From Flavobacteriales bacterium ALC-1 (lineage in GTDB: Bacteria > Bacteroidota > Bacteroidia > Flavobacteriales > Flavobacteriaceae), in assembly GCA_000171875.1 (NCBI GenBank), contig ABHI01000002.1:62001-126000 (forward strand): a stretch of 64,000 nucleotides of DNA, given 5' to 3'. The position numbers were made by a program, and so were the translations under genes. The notes below the pieces were generated by a model. That model saw only the letters and a program-made list of their open reading frames with translations, ran no database searches and had not been told where the DNA came from. Of the stretch, positions 36,197 through 45,805 are shown in pieces. How positions within the stretch are numbered: position 1 is the first letter of the stretch; each line of letters opens with the position of its first letter.

Positions 36197-36787
36197 GTGT
36201 CGGAAATAAAAACTAAAAAACAAGGTAAACTCATCGTTTTTTCAGCACCATCTGGTTCTGGGAAGACAACCATTGTTCGTCATTTATTAAAACAGTCAGA
36301 GCTTAATTTAGAATTTTCTATTTCTGCTACATCACGCGAAGCTCGTGGTAATGAACAAAACGGAAAAGACTATTACTACTTGTCACTTAAAGAGTTTAAG
36401 AATAAGATTAAAAATGACGAATTCTTAGAATGGGAAGAAGTCTATAGAGATAATTTTTATGGCACTTTAAAGTCTGAGATTGAACGTATTTGGGCTAAAG
36501 GTAAACATGTTATTTTTGATATTGATGTGTCTGGTGGTTTGCGTATAAAACGAAAATTTCCAGAGCAAACACTAGCTGTTTTTGTAAAACCTCCAGATTT
36601 AAATGAATTGGTAAGGAGACTCAAAGACAGAGGTGAAGAAAGTGAAGAAAAGATAAGTATGCGTGTTGCAAAAGCACCAGCAGAATTGGCTACAGCTCCA
36701 CTGTTTGATGAGATAGTTGTAAATGCTAATTTAAATGAAGCTTTAGAGAATGCTTATAATTTAGTTTCAGAGTTTTTAGCTGATTAA
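36197..36787 (+). CDS. gmk: Guanylate kinase
   Basis: 196 residues from a GTG start. P-loop FSAPSGSGKTTIV near residue 15, GMP-binding region with SREARGNEQNGKDYYYLS and the lid-region residues in RMAVSG-like segment. Phosphorylates GMP to GDP in nucleotide synthesis. 37 bp after yicC and 4 bp before nadD in one operon. Confidence 0.96.
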   Translation: MSEIKTKKQGKLIVFSAPSGSGKTTIVRHLLKQSELNLEFSISATSREARGNEQNGKDYYYLSLKEFKNKIKNDEFLEWEEVYRDNFYGTLKSEIERIWAKGKHVIFDIDVSGGLRIKRKFPEQTLAVFVKPPDLNELVRRLKDRGEESEEKISMRVAKAPAELATAPLFDEIVVNANLNEALENAYNLVSEFLAD

Positions 36788-36791
36788 AATA

Positions 36792-37370
36792 ATGAAGATA
36801 GGTCTATATTTTGGTACATTTAACCCCATACATGTTGGGCATTTAACCATTGCTAATCATTTAGCAGAGCATAGTGATTTAGACCAGGTTTGGTTTGTGG
36901 TAACCCCTCAAAGTCCTTTCAAAAAGAAGCGTAGTTTATTAGATAATCATCAACGTTTAGAGATGGTGTATCTAGCAACAAAAGACTACACTAAACTAAG
37001 ATCTAGCGACATAGAATTTGGTTTAAAACAACCCAATTACACCATTGATACATTAACTTATCTTTTTGAAAAATTCCCAGAGCATGAGTTTGCTTTAATC
37101 ATGGGAGAAGACAATTTAAAAAGTTTCCATAAATGGAAAAATTACGAACTTATTTTAGAAAATCATAGCATTTACATTTATCCTCGCTTGTCAGAAGGAG
37201 AAGTAGACTCTCAGTTTAATAACCATCCAAAAATCACAAAGATAGATGCGCCAATTATGCAATTATCATCAACCTTTATAAGAAAAGAAATAAAGGCTGG
37301 CAAAAACATTAGACCAATGTTACCGCAACATGTTTGGGAATACTTGGATGAGATGAATTTTTATAAGTAA
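36792..37370 (+). CDS. nadD: Nicotinate-nucleotide adenylyltransferase
   Basis: 192 residues. GTFNPIHVGHL is the HxGH nucleotidyltransferase signature, and LSSTFIRKEIKAGKN is the C-terminal ISSTxIR block of NadD. Makes nicotinate adenine dinucleotide from NaMN and ATP. Third gene of yicC-gmk-nadD; convergent with yraN. Confidence 0.95.
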   Translation: MKIGLYFGTFNPIHVGHLTIANHLAEHSDLDQVWFVVTPQSPFKKKRSLLDNHQRLEMVYLATKDYTKLRSSDIEFGLKQPNYTIDTLTYLFEKFPEHEFALIMGEDNLKSFHKWKNYELILENHSIYIYPRLSEGEVDSQFNNHPKITKIDAPIMQLSSTFIRKEIKAGKNIRPMLPQHVWEYLDEMNFYK

Positions 37371-37378
37371 TGTAGGCC

Positions 37379-37738
37379 TTAAAAATGATAAAAGGCATTT
37401 TCTAAGTGCTCAATTTCAAATCCTTTTCCTTTTTTTACAATAGCTATAATATCAAACCGAACTTCAATATCTAAGTCATTTTCAGTGACATATTCATCAA
37501 CAGCTTTTACTAAGTTTTTTATTTGTTTTGGTTTTACAAAATCTTGAGGATTTCCGAAGTCTATGGTTGATCGTGTTTTCACTTCGACAATAGCAAGAAT
37601 ATCGTCTTTTTTAGCAATGACATCTACTTCAGCCTTATCAAAACGATAATTTCGTTCAATAATCTCATAGTTTTTCTCAAGAAGATAATCTACTGCTAGT
37701 TGCTCGCCTTTTTTACCAAGTTCGTTGTGTTGTGCCAT
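37379..37738 (-). CDS. YraN family (UPF0102) nuclease-like protein
   Basis: About 119 residues from the ATG at 37738 (MAQHNELGKKGEQLAVDYLLEKN); upstream in-frame ATG at 37795 would add 19 residues outside the family. Contains ERNYRFDKAEVDVIAKKDDILAIVEVKTRS, the D-ExK nuclease core of the Holliday-junction resolvase-like UPF0102 group. Function in DNA metabolism suspected; unproven. Confidence 0.9.
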   Translation of the reverse strand: MAQHNELGKKGEQLAVDYLLEKNYEIIERNYRFDKAEVDVIAKKDDILAIVEVKTRSTIDFGNPQDFVKPKQIKNLVKAVDEYVTENDLDIEVRFDIIAIVKKGKGFEIEHLENAFYHF

Positions 37739-37803
37739 ACTACTAAAATAGAAAAATAGTATTACTTTTAAATCATTAATCAAAAAGCCAATCATTTAAT
37801 TTC

Positions 37804-38979
37804 ATGGATTTCCCTTTTAGCTTTAATCAAAAAAGCGCTTTGCTTCTAATATTTTTTTTTCATGGAATGGTATTTTCTTTTTTACTATTACGAAAAGGGC
37901 TAATTCATAATAATAGAGCCAGTAAATGGCTAAGTTTATTACTGTTTTTATATGCAATGTATATTGCACCATATATGTTAGGTTATGCTAATTGGTATGA
38001 CAGTGGTTGGACAAGGGAAACATTGTTTTTTGTGCCATTTATGCAAGTTTTGTTAATTGGACCAGTAGTTTATTTTTACACAAAAAGTCTATTAAACAAT
38101 AGTTTTAAACTCACTAAAGTTGCCTATCTCCATTTTGTGCCTGCGGTTTTATACATGATTTATAGTGTAATAGTTTTTATTACTGATAAGCTCATCCTAG
38201 ATACCTATTATTTTTATGCAGATAATAGAGATAAAGACATGGCGAATTGGTATCAAGTAGTAGGTTTAATTTCTATGGTATTTTACTTGGTTTTAAGTCT
38301 TCGTTATTATTTTGATTATAAAAAATTAGTTTTTGATAAAGTCAGCTATGCTGAATCACTTTTATTTAAATGGATTCGTAATTTTATGATTGCCTTTCTT
38401 GCAATTTTAATTCTTCGAGTTGTATTCTTTATAACCAATCCAGAATGGGGAAATTTTGGTAGTCAGTTTTGGCACTACATCGCATTTTCATTTGTGTTTT
38501 ATTATGTTGCAGTAACTGGTTACAGTAATATCATCAAACAAACCGCTTTGAGCAGTGAAAAACTAAAAGTCATTAATGTTTTTGATGATGAATATTCAGT
38601 TTCAAAAACTGGATCTAAAACGAATACTACTGAACTCGATAATTTAAAATGGAAAGCAGAGCTTTCAAATTTAATGGTTGAAAAGCACCTATTTGAAAAT
38701 CCTCGTTTAACACTTTCTGATGTAGCTACCGAATTAGGTACGACTACTAAGACCGTCTCTTCAGTTGTGAATTCTGTTTTCAATATGAACTTTAACGATT
38801 TTGTCAATCACTACAGAATAGAAGCTATAAAAGAAAAGCTACAGAAAGGAGAACAAAGCACATCAACGCTTTTAGGAATCGCCTTAGATTGTGGCTTTAA
38901 CAGTAAAGCAACATTTAATAGAGCCTTCAAAAAAAGCACATCGCTTTCTCCAAAAGATTATATCGAAAAATTATCTTAA
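37804..38979 (+). CDS. Membrane-bound AraC family regulator
   Basis: 391 residues. N-terminal 230 residues hold about seven membrane helices; residues 290-388 carry the AraC double HTH (LSDVATELGTTTKTVSSVVNSVF and LLGIALDCGFNSKATFNRAFKKST by key residues). Membrane-anchored AraC-type regulators of Bacteroidota sense envelope or small-molecule signals. Divergent from yraN; possibly controls the serine hydrolase gene 75 bp downstream. Confidence 0.88.
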   Translation: MDFPFSFNQKSALLLIFFFHGMVFSFLLLRKGLIHNNRASKWLSLLLFLYAMYIAPYMLGYANWYDSGWTRETLFFVPFMQVLLIGPVVYFYTKSLLNNSFKLTKVAYLHFVPAVLYMIYSVIVFITDKLILDTYYFYADNRDKDMANWYQVVGLISMVFYLVLSLRYYFDYKKLVFDKVSYAESLLFKWIRNFMIAFLAILILRVVFFITNPEWGNFGSQFWHYIAFSFVFYYVAVTGYSNIIKQTALSSEKLKVINVFDDEYSVSKTGSKTNTTELDNLKWKAELSNLMVEKHLFENPRLTLSDVATELGTTTKTVSSVVNSVFNMNFNDFVNHYRIEAIKEKLQKGEQSTSTLLGIALDCGFNSKATFNRAFKKSTSLSPKDYIEKLS

Positions 38980-39054
38980 AATAGGTCTCAAATCAAGATT
39001 TGAAGCGTTTAATATAGGTTTTTACTGGATTTTCGCTTCAATTTAATATTTATC

Positions 39055-41166
39055 ATGAAAAAAATAATCACATTACTCACGCTTTTTATTTCAGTTTCAT
39101 CATTTGCACAAGATAAAATACAAATAATCGACTCCATTGTTAACTCCAAAATTGAAGGCAATGATCCTGGTTTAATGATCGGTATCGTAAAAGATGGAAC
39201 TATCATTTATGAAAAATATCGTGGCCTAGCTTATTTACCATATCAAATAAAAATGGATGAAAAGACTAAATCTAATATTGCATCTGTTGCTAAGCAATAT
39301 ACAGCATTAATGATTTTGGATTTAGCCTTAAAAGGTCAACTAAGCTTAGAAGATGATATTAGAGCATATCTTCCTACGCTTTATGAAAAAGCCGGAGATA
39401 AAATAAGAATTAGGCACGTTCTTAATCATACCAGCGGCATTAGAGACTATGTCGAATTAATGAGTTTGCAAAACAGAATATGGTGGAAACAAGTAGGTTT
39501 AAAAAATGATGATATTATTGGCTTGTTAGAAAAGCAAGAAGATTTAGCTTTTAAATCTGGCTCGCAATACACTTACAGTAACTCAGGTTATAATATACTA
39601 GCAGAAATCATAGAAAGAGTCTCTGGAGAAAAATTTACAGATTACTCAAAACAGTTCTTCCATGATTTAGGAATGAAAGAGACATTATTTATTGAACGTT
39701 ACGCTGGTGTGATTCCTTACAGAGCAGAACCTTATGCTGATTGGGGAGATGGCGTTTGGCTACAAACACCAACAGTAACAAAAACTGCTGGAGAAGGTTT
39801 TTTATACACCACCTTAAAAGATCAATTGATTTTTGAACAAGCAATACAAAATGCAAATCACGACAATAATATTTTACTAATTAAAAGTCAACAACCCATA
39901 CCTAATAGTGAAATAAAAACCTATGGTTTTGGATTAGAACTCAGTAATCTTTTAAATAGAAAAACGGTACATCATAGTGGTGCAACTAGTGGATATCATT
40001 CTCAAATGATTCGATTTCCTGAAGAGAAATTATCCATTTTTGCGATGAGTAATAATGGTAATATCTCAACTAACGTAATTACTCAAGAGATTGCACGTGT
40101 TCTTCTTCCTGAAATAAAGCAAAAAGATCAATATAATAGTAGATTATTTGAAACAATAAGTAGTACTAAAGAACCGCAAATAATAGGGCAATATCACAGC
40201 AAAAGAGGTTCTTTAACAAGAATTGTAAAGGAAGAGGGGAAAATATATTTTAGACAAGGACAAAATCTTCGTATTGAACTCATTCCAGAAACAAAGAACA
40301 CATTTCATCTCGATTATGACTCTAAATCAAAGTTGGTTTTTTATGACGGAGAAATGACTTTATTTGAACCATCTGGTGAAATATTCATATATAAAAGAAG
40401 TGATACACCATCTGCTTCTTATGCCGATTTAGAAGGTTTCGTTGGCTCTTACGAAAGCAGAGAATTAGATATGAGTTTTGAACTTAGATTAACGGATGAA
40501 AATAAACTTCTAGTTTCTTCATCGAATAGAAAAGGCGAATTGGATGTAGAAGTGTTCAATAGAAATGAATTATTAGCTTCTAATTTTATTATGAAAGTTA
40601 AAAGAGATCAATTCGATAGAGTTACCGAAATATTATTGACATTAGGTAGGGCTAAAAACAATAGATTTAAAAAGACAACTCATCTAAAATTTCAACCCAA
40701 AATAGAAACAGAGAATGGTTCTATTCAAGTGACAACTATTGGATCTAGAAATGGTAATACTTCAGACATTTTATTAACTAAAAACTACCCTAATGGCAAT
40801 GAAATTTGGTCCAAACAATTTGGTGGCAAAAGCTACGATAAAGCAAGTTCTATCTTGGCAACAGATGATGGCTATCTCATTATAGGCTCTACAAGTTCTT
40901 ATGGGAAAGGTAATTATGACATTTTTGTGATTAAAACCGATAAAGAAGGCAATAAAATTTGGCAAAACACCTATGGCAATTTCTATAATGAATATGGTTA
41001 CTCTGCTGAACTTACTAAAAATGGATACTTAATTAAGGGAACAATACAAAATTGCACATCAAATACAGATGTTTTTAATAGAACGTGTACAACCAATGTT
41101 TGGTTTGTATCATTAGACGAGAATGGAAAAGAATTATCTAATCAAGTTTTAGAAGAAATAGAATAA
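39055..41166 (+). CDS. Serine hydrolase (beta-lactamase class C-like) with C-terminal repeat extension
   Basis: 703 residues. Signal peptide MKKIITLLTLFISVSSFAQ. The class C beta-lactamase/DD-peptidase-like domain (25-370) has the nucleophile motif SVAK near residue 78 and YSNSGY near 172, and HHSG near 305 in place of KTG. After a linker, residues about 570-690 contain a repeat of the type W-x-K-x-FGG...DGYLIIGSTSSYGKGNYDIFVIKTD, a beta-propeller-like blade pair. The fusion to the hydrolase is unusual. It is likely periplasmic and acts on peptidoglycan peptides or a D-amino acid ester. Confidence 0.88.
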   Translation: MKKIITLLTLFISVSSFAQDKIQIIDSIVNSKIEGNDPGLMIGIVKDGTIIYEKYRGLAYLPYQIKMDEKTKSNIASVAKQYTALMILDLALKGQLSLEDDIRAYLPTLYEKAGDKIRIRHVLNHTSGIRDYVELMSLQNRIWWKQVGLKNDDIIGLLEKQEDLAFKSGSQYTYSNSGYNILAEIIERVSGEKFTDYSKQFFHDLGMKETLFIERYAGVIPYRAEPYADWGDGVWLQTPTVTKTAGEGFLYTTLKDQLIFEQAIQNANHDNNILLIKSQQPIPNSEIKTYGFGLELSNLLNRKTVHHSGATSGYHSQMIRFPEEKLSIFAMSNNGNISTNVITQEIARVLLPEIKQKDQYNSRLFETISSTKEPQIIGQYHSKRGSLTRIVKEEGKIYFRQGQNLRIELIPETKNTFHLDYDSKSKLVFYDGEMTLFEPSGEIFIYKRSDTPSASYADLEGFVGSYESRELDMSFELRLTDENKLLVSSSNRKGELDVEVFNRNELLASNFIMKVKRDQFDRVTEILLTLGRAKNNRFKKTTHLKFQPKIETENGSIQVTTIGSRNGNTSDILLTKNYPNGNEIWSKQFGGKSYDKASSILATDDGYLIIGSTSSYGKGNYDIFVIKTDKEGNKIWQNTYGNFYNEYGYSAELTKNGYLIKGTIQNCTSNTDVFNRTCTTNVWFVSLDENGKELSNQVLEEIE

Positions 41167-41225
41167 GTCTTATTTTATATATCTGTATTATCAAATATTA
41201 AGATATTGACAATAATTTAAAAGCA

Positions 41226-42200
41226 ATGAAAAAAAAACATGTTATTTTAATTGGAATAGCAATACTAATTGTTGCGGGATACTTAATTGCTGACAGTATT
41301 CTTTTTAATGGTATTAAGCCTAAAATAATTAACGAAAATGGATTTCAAGCGAATTTCTTTGCAAAAGAGAACACTAAAAATAAAGTAGCTGTTATTTTAA
41401 TTGGTGGTGGTCAATGGGGAGATTATTGGGCTCATGAAATTTCTAAAAATGAATTAGTTGGATTGTCGTTACCATATATTGGTAGAGAAAATTTACCTAA
41501 TCTACCTGAAGAAATTGATTTAAAATACTTTGAAAACGCAATAAAATGGTTACAAGAACAAAAAGAGGCTAACTCTAAAAAAATCATTATAATGGGTACA
41601 TCAAGAAATGCTGAATTAGCATTAATAATTGCATCTACATTTCCAGACATCGTTGGCGGAGTTATTGCTTACGCTCCAAGTTCAGTTTCTTGGTCAAATA
41701 CAGTTCTACACTATAATTCTAATGAACTGAAAGCAAGCTGGACATATAATGGAGTTGATATTCCTTATATACCAATGGACAAAATTGCAGCAAACAAATC
41801 AAATCCAATTAATATGTTAGACTACTGGGAAGATGGTTTAGCAAAAACTCACTTTGTAAACAAAGCTGCCATCAAAGTAGAAAAAATCAAAGGCCCGATT
41901 TTGCTCTTTTCAGGAATAGATGATAAAGTTTGGCCGTCTGTAAAAATGGCTGATATGATAGAAAAGAGGTTAATAAACAACAACTTTAAATATCGTTTTC
42001 AAAATATTAAATATGAGAATGCAGGTCATTTAATATCTAACAATCCTGAACAATTATCAAATGTAAGAACGGGAAAAATCAACATTGGTGGGAAGGTCTA
42101 TGACTATGATTTTGGAGGTACTGATGACGGAGATTCTAAGGCAAAAAAAGATGCTTATATACAGGTTTTCAAATTCTTGTCAAATTTGAGAAATGATTGA
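41226..42200 (+). CDS. Alpha/beta hydrolase, BAAT C-terminal-like
   Basis: 324 residues with a single N-terminal hydrophobic segment. The nucleophile elbow reads GTSRNAELALIIAS near residue 125, a GxSxx pattern resembling the acyl-CoA thioesterase/BAAT C-terminal fold, with the last Gly of GxSxG replaced by Asn. Acid and base are likely Asp in GIDDKVWPS and His in GHLISNN near 270. Substrate unknown; possibly acts on a lipid ester. Confidence 0.8.
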   Translation: MKKKHVILIGIAILIVAGYLIADSILFNGIKPKIINENGFQANFFAKENTKNKVAVILIGGGQWGDYWAHEISKNELVGLSLPYIGRENLPNLPEEIDLKYFENAIKWLQEQKEANSKKIIIMGTSRNAELALIIASTFPDIVGGVIAYAPSSVSWSNTVLHYNSNELKASWTYNGVDIPYIPMDKIAANKSNPINMLDYWEDGLAKTHFVNKAAIKVEKIKGPILLFSGIDDKVWPSVKMADMIEKRLINNNFKYRFQNIKYENAGHLISNNPEQLSNVRTGKINIGGKVYDYDFGGTDDGDSKAKKDAYIQVFKFLSNLRND

Positions 42201-42379
42201 ATAAGCAAATAAAGTGAAGCTCTTGCTATACGCAATAACTCTAATATTGCCATTTGGTTATTGTAATTGACTTTATCTTAATGTGCTTCAAATTATGTTA
42301 TTAGCTAACTTTATAATATTAATACTATAAAGCAGTTATCTAGAACAGATAAATAGTGATAAATTAAAAAGATTTATAC

Positions 42380-43144
42380 ATGAAACCACCAAGGTTTTTC
42401 TTCATTATGATTTTGATAATTGGCTTAGGCTGTAAATCACAAACATCAATAACTCGAATTGAAATAGTTCAACCAACTTTAGAACATGAAGCAACATCTA
42501 TTTGGCGTACCATAAATGACATTAAATTTCTAGAAAGTCAAGGGTACAAAATTCATCTACCAAAAGACACTTTGATTGACTCATTAATTATAAAATCTAA
42601 AAATGGAGACTTTGGAAATGATCATTATTCATCTATTTATGAACTTTTAGAAACAAAAATTTTTAATCGAAAAGACTATAATGAGGCTATTTTAAAAGTA
42701 AATCAGCAAACAACATTAATAAATCAATTAATTACTGAAATTGATACATCTAAAAATAATTGGGATTGGGACTTTAATATGTTTAACAAATATCAAGTCT
42801 TATTAACCTTATATGGCACAGGAGGTAGTTATGACCCTGAAATAGGTACAATAATCTTGTTGACTGATACAGAAGGAAAATTCAAGATGTATAAAAATCC
42901 AGCCAATACTATTATTCATGAAATTACTCATATGGGTATGGAATATTCTTTAGTAAAGAAATTTAATCTATCTCATTCTTTAAAAGAAAGACTTGTAGAC
43001 ACCTTCGTTTATCTTAAGTTTAAAGATGATCTTCCTCAATATAGAATTCAGAATATGGGAGACACTTCTCTCGATACTTATTTGAAGAAAAAGGAAGATA
43101 TAGTTTCCTTAAATGCTATTCTAATTGAATTTATGAAAAAATGA
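42380..43144 (+). CDS. Lipoprotein with HExxH motif, putative metallopeptidase
   Basis: 254 residues. Lipoprotein signal with GLGC (Cys17). The motif HEITHMGME near residue 180 fits a zincin HExxH, preceded by a Trp/Asp-rich stretch. I do not recognise the family and cannot find the third ligand with certainty. Suggested as a surface or periplasmic zinc peptidase. Confidence 0.65.
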   Translation: MKPPRFFFIMILIIGLGCKSQTSITRIEIVQPTLEHEATSIWRTINDIKFLESQGYKIHLPKDTLIDSLIIKSKNGDFGNDHYSSIYELLETKIFNRKDYNEAILKVNQQTTLINQLITEIDTSKNNWDWDFNMFNKYQVLLTLYGTGGSYDPEIGTIILLTDTEGKFKMYKNPANTIIHEITHMGMEYSLVKKFNLSHSLKERLVDTFVYLKFKDDLPQYRIQNMGDTSLDTYLKKKEDIVSLNAILIEFMKK

Positions 43145-43278
43145 AGCTCGCAATAGAGCTAATTTGACAAAAACGCTACTAGCACATTAATAGTGAATGT
43201 AAATGTTTTGTCAAAAAATATCATGCGTAACTTAGTTTTACTCTTTCATTAAAGTAGAAAGCAAATATTTTTCAATAA
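43145..43278. other. Non-coding stretch
   Basis: No supported gene, repeat or hairpin with terminator tail was seen between the HExxH lipoprotein and the short membrane ORF. Confidence 0.5.
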
Positions 43279-43464
43279 TTTTTTCTATTTGTTGCTTCTG
43301 TTATAATATTCTTTACGTCCATTATAAATGTAACACCCACAAAACAACTGTTTCTTGGTCTAATGATTTTAACTCTTATATCGGTAACCTTTATAGCTTA
43401 CAGAAATTGGTTTGCTAAAATAAAGGAGGTAGAAAACACTATTGAAGAATTTAGTGATAATTAG
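43279..43464 (+). pseudogene. Short ORF remnant with one or two membrane helices, no start codon
   Basis: A frame open between a stop at 43276 and the TAG at 43462-43464, reading FVASVIIFFTSIINVTPTKQ, a second hydrophobic segment, then AYRNWFAKIKEVEN. No ATG/GTG/TTG exists before an internal ATG at 43363, so the 5' part of a membrane protein gene appears lost. It overlaps the end of the convergent HEAT-repeat gene by 14 bp. A short functional protein from the internal ATG (33 residues) is possible but less likely. Confidence 0.3.
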
Positions 43465-44209
43465 CATCAATATAATCAATAGCCTCTTGTTGGGTTAAGA
43501 TGGCAAACTTTTTATAGCGTCTATGTACATCTACAATTTCGTATAATGCTTTTTCAACAAGAGCCTTATTTTTCCACGTATTGAGATGCGCAACAACTGT
43601 TTTTAAACAACCTCGCTTATATGCTATTTGTCCGAGAACATGAATTAGAGTATCGGAAACACGTTTGGTTTCGTCAAACTCTAATGTTTTTAAAAGCGGT
43701 AAAATATCCTGTGGATGTGTTCGCCCTCTCAATTCTATGCCGTGACATATTTCGCGTCTAATTTCTTTGTCTTCGTGTTTAAGGTAGGTCTTTGCCCAAG
43801 CCAAAACAGGTATTGGATTTCGTTCTCCCATTTTTTTAATGGAACCAATCACAGCATTACGAACACGATGATGATCGTCAAACAATCCAGTATCCATAAA
43901 TTGCTGAATCTTGTCAAAATGAAATTTACCTATTTCACCAGTAGCATTAACAACAGTTTGCCTAATCAACTCATCATCAGATTGCATCAATTGTTGTAAT
44001 CTGGAAAGAATAGTAATTTGTAATTGTGGAAGTGCATAAAAGATTTTACCAATAGCTAAATACCCAGTTTTTCTGATATAGGTATCGTCATCTGAAAAGT
44101 ATCTTGTAATTTTTTCAGCCTCACTTTTCTTTAAATCATCTTCAATATCTTGATTGATTTTTTCGACTAATTGATTGCGCTCTGGTTTTGTGAGGTCGTA
44201 AAAGGCCAT
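43451..44209 (-). CDS. HEAT-repeat protein
   Basis: 252 residues of helical repeats (YIRKTGYLAIGKIFYAL, DELIRQTVVNATGEIGKF, HRVRNAVIGSIKKMG, EIRREICHGIELRGR), typical HEAT/PBS-lyase-like repeats of DNA alkylation repair relatives. Probably a protein-protein interaction scaffold. No signal peptide. Confidence 0.85.
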   Translation of the reverse strand: MAFYDLTKPERNQLVEKINQDIEDDLKKSEAEKITRYFSDDDTYIRKTGYLAIGKIFYALPQLQITILSRLQQLMQSDDELIRQTVVNATGEIGKFHFDKIQQFMDTGLFDDHHRVRNAVIGSIKKMGERNPIPVLAWAKTYLKHEDKEIRREICHGIELRGRTHPQDILPLLKTLEFDETKRVSDTLIHVLGQIAYKRGCLKTVVAHLNTWKNKALVEKALYEIVDVHRRYKKFAILTQQEAIDYIDANYH

Positions 44210-44364
44210 AGGTTATAACTCTATTAATAATATGGATTTTTAAATATATAGATTCTCAATAAGAACTACCTATTAAAATTATTTTGTAACCTTTTTTTTT
44301 CTCGTCTTGTCCAATAAGTGTGAAATCACAATAACATATTCAGTAACATTTAAATCATCAAAAA

Positions 44365-45465
44365 ATGAATCAAGTAAAATTATATATCATAATCCTATTT
44401 ATAACAATTTATGGAACTATCATTGGACAAAATAATTTAAAATCAGTCCGAATTCCAGACGGAAGAATGATTTCAACATCTACTTTAAACGATTATATAA
44501 AAAAAGTTATGGATTCCTTAGAGCTACCTGGGCTTTCTATCGCTATAGTAAATGATAATAAAATAACCTATCATAATACGTTTGGAGTTCGTAGTATTAA
44601 AACAAAAGAACCTGTAACAAAACTAACGATGTTTGAAGGTGCTTCACTCTCTAAACCCCTATTCGCCTATTTTGTAATGAAAATGGCTGAAAAAGGAGAA
44701 TTAGAACTTGACGATCCCATTTATCCTTTTTTAGAACCTATTTTTCCGGAAGGCACAATTGCTTCAGAGTCGTTTGAAGATTATAAGACCTTAACTCCAC
44801 GTATTATTTTATCTCATGGAACTGGAATTCCTAACTGGGTTAAAGGAAAACCTATAACAATAGCTTTTAAACCAGGCACTGGTTTTTCATACTCTGGTGA
44901 AGCTTACCAACATTTAGGCGCGGCATTTGGAACTAAATTAGGGATAGGTTGGGGAAACAAATTAGATTCTCTTTTCATTAAAGAAGCTGCATTTCCAATA
45001 GGTATGGACAGAACCTTATATACATGGGATGCAAAATATGATAATACAGTAGCTAAAGGGCATATCAAAGGCAAAGTAAATCCAGAAATTAGTAGGTTTA
45101 AAAAAGTTGGCCCTGGTTATAGTTTGCATTCCGATGCGGAAGATTATGCTAAGTTTCTCATTGAAATGATGAACCCAAAAAATATTACAATTGCTACCAG
45201 AGATGAAATGCTTAAAGAGCACAACCATTTTAAAGAGAATAATAAACTAATCAAAGAGACAGGTCAAACAGGATGGGGACTTGGGTTTGCGCAAAAACCT
45301 ACACCATATGGTTTAATGCATTTACACACAGGTAATAATCAAGATTTTCAAGCATACACCATGTTTATACCAAATCAAAAATATGGTTTTGTTATGTTTG
45401 CTAATTCAGACAATTTATTTCCATTCTTAGAAAAACTAGAAGAACTATTAGGGGAACACTTTTAA
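44365..45465 (+). CDS. Serine hydrolase, class C beta-lactamase family
   Basis: 366 residues with a signal sequence. SLSK in GASLSKPLFAY near residue 98 is the nucleophile SxxK; YSGEAYQ near 176 is the YxN-like block; HTGNNQDFQ in place of KTG. Peptidase/esterase of the periplasm. It begins a four-gene unit followed by a small membrane protein, ECF sigma and anti-sigma, spacing 10 bp to the next gene. Confidence 0.88.
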   Translation: MNQVKLYIIILFITIYGTIIGQNNLKSVRIPDGRMISTSTLNDYIKKVMDSLELPGLSIAIVNDNKITYHNTFGVRSIKTKEPVTKLTMFEGASLSKPLFAYFVMKMAEKGELELDDPIYPFLEPIFPEGTIASESFEDYKTLTPRIILSHGTGIPNWVKGKPITIAFKPGTGFSYSGEAYQHLGAAFGTKLGIGWGNKLDSLFIKEAAFPIGMDRTLYTWDAKYDNTVAKGHIKGKVNPEISRFKKVGPGYSLHSDAEDYAKFLIEMMNPKNITIATRDEMLKEHNHFKENNKLIKETGQTGWGLGFAQKPTPYGLMHLHTGNNQDFQAYTMFIPNQKYGFVMFANSDNLFPFLEKLEELLGEHF

Positions 45466-45475
45466 AATAAAAAAC

Positions 45476-45805
45476 ATGAAAAATTATAATGAAATTATTG
45501 GTTTTGCCATCATAGTAATAGCATTATTACTAATGGTATTAATTATTGCTAGATATACCTATTTGATAAAAAAAGAACTGATAAACAAAGGTGTTTACTC
45601 AGAAAACAGATCTGTAAAATATAAATATTTGGATATAGGTTGTATCGTTTTTGGATTAGGTGTTGGGCTATTAGTATCATCTATTTTTACATCAATGACC
45701 TTAAGTGAAGATACTACAGATCTATTAGTTTGGGGAACTATTTTAATTTTTGGAGCCGCTGGTTTAGTGGCAGCCCATTTCATTAGAAAAAAACTTGAAA
45801 GCTAA
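45476..45805 (+). CDS. Small membrane protein (DUF6249-like)
   Basis: 109 residues with three hydrophobic helices (about 9-27, 53-71, 83-101). The sequence MKNYNEIIGFAIIVIALLLMV resembles small DUF6249-type membrane proteins found beside ECF sigma factors in Bacteroidota. Its last 11 bases overlap the sigma factor start, so the two are probably translationally coupled. Confidence 0.75.
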   Translation: MKNYNEIIGFAIIVIALLLMVLIIARYTYLIKKELINKGVYSENRSVKYKYLDIGCIVFGLGVGLLVSSIFTSMTLSEDTTDLLVWGTILIFGAAGLVAAHFIRKKLES

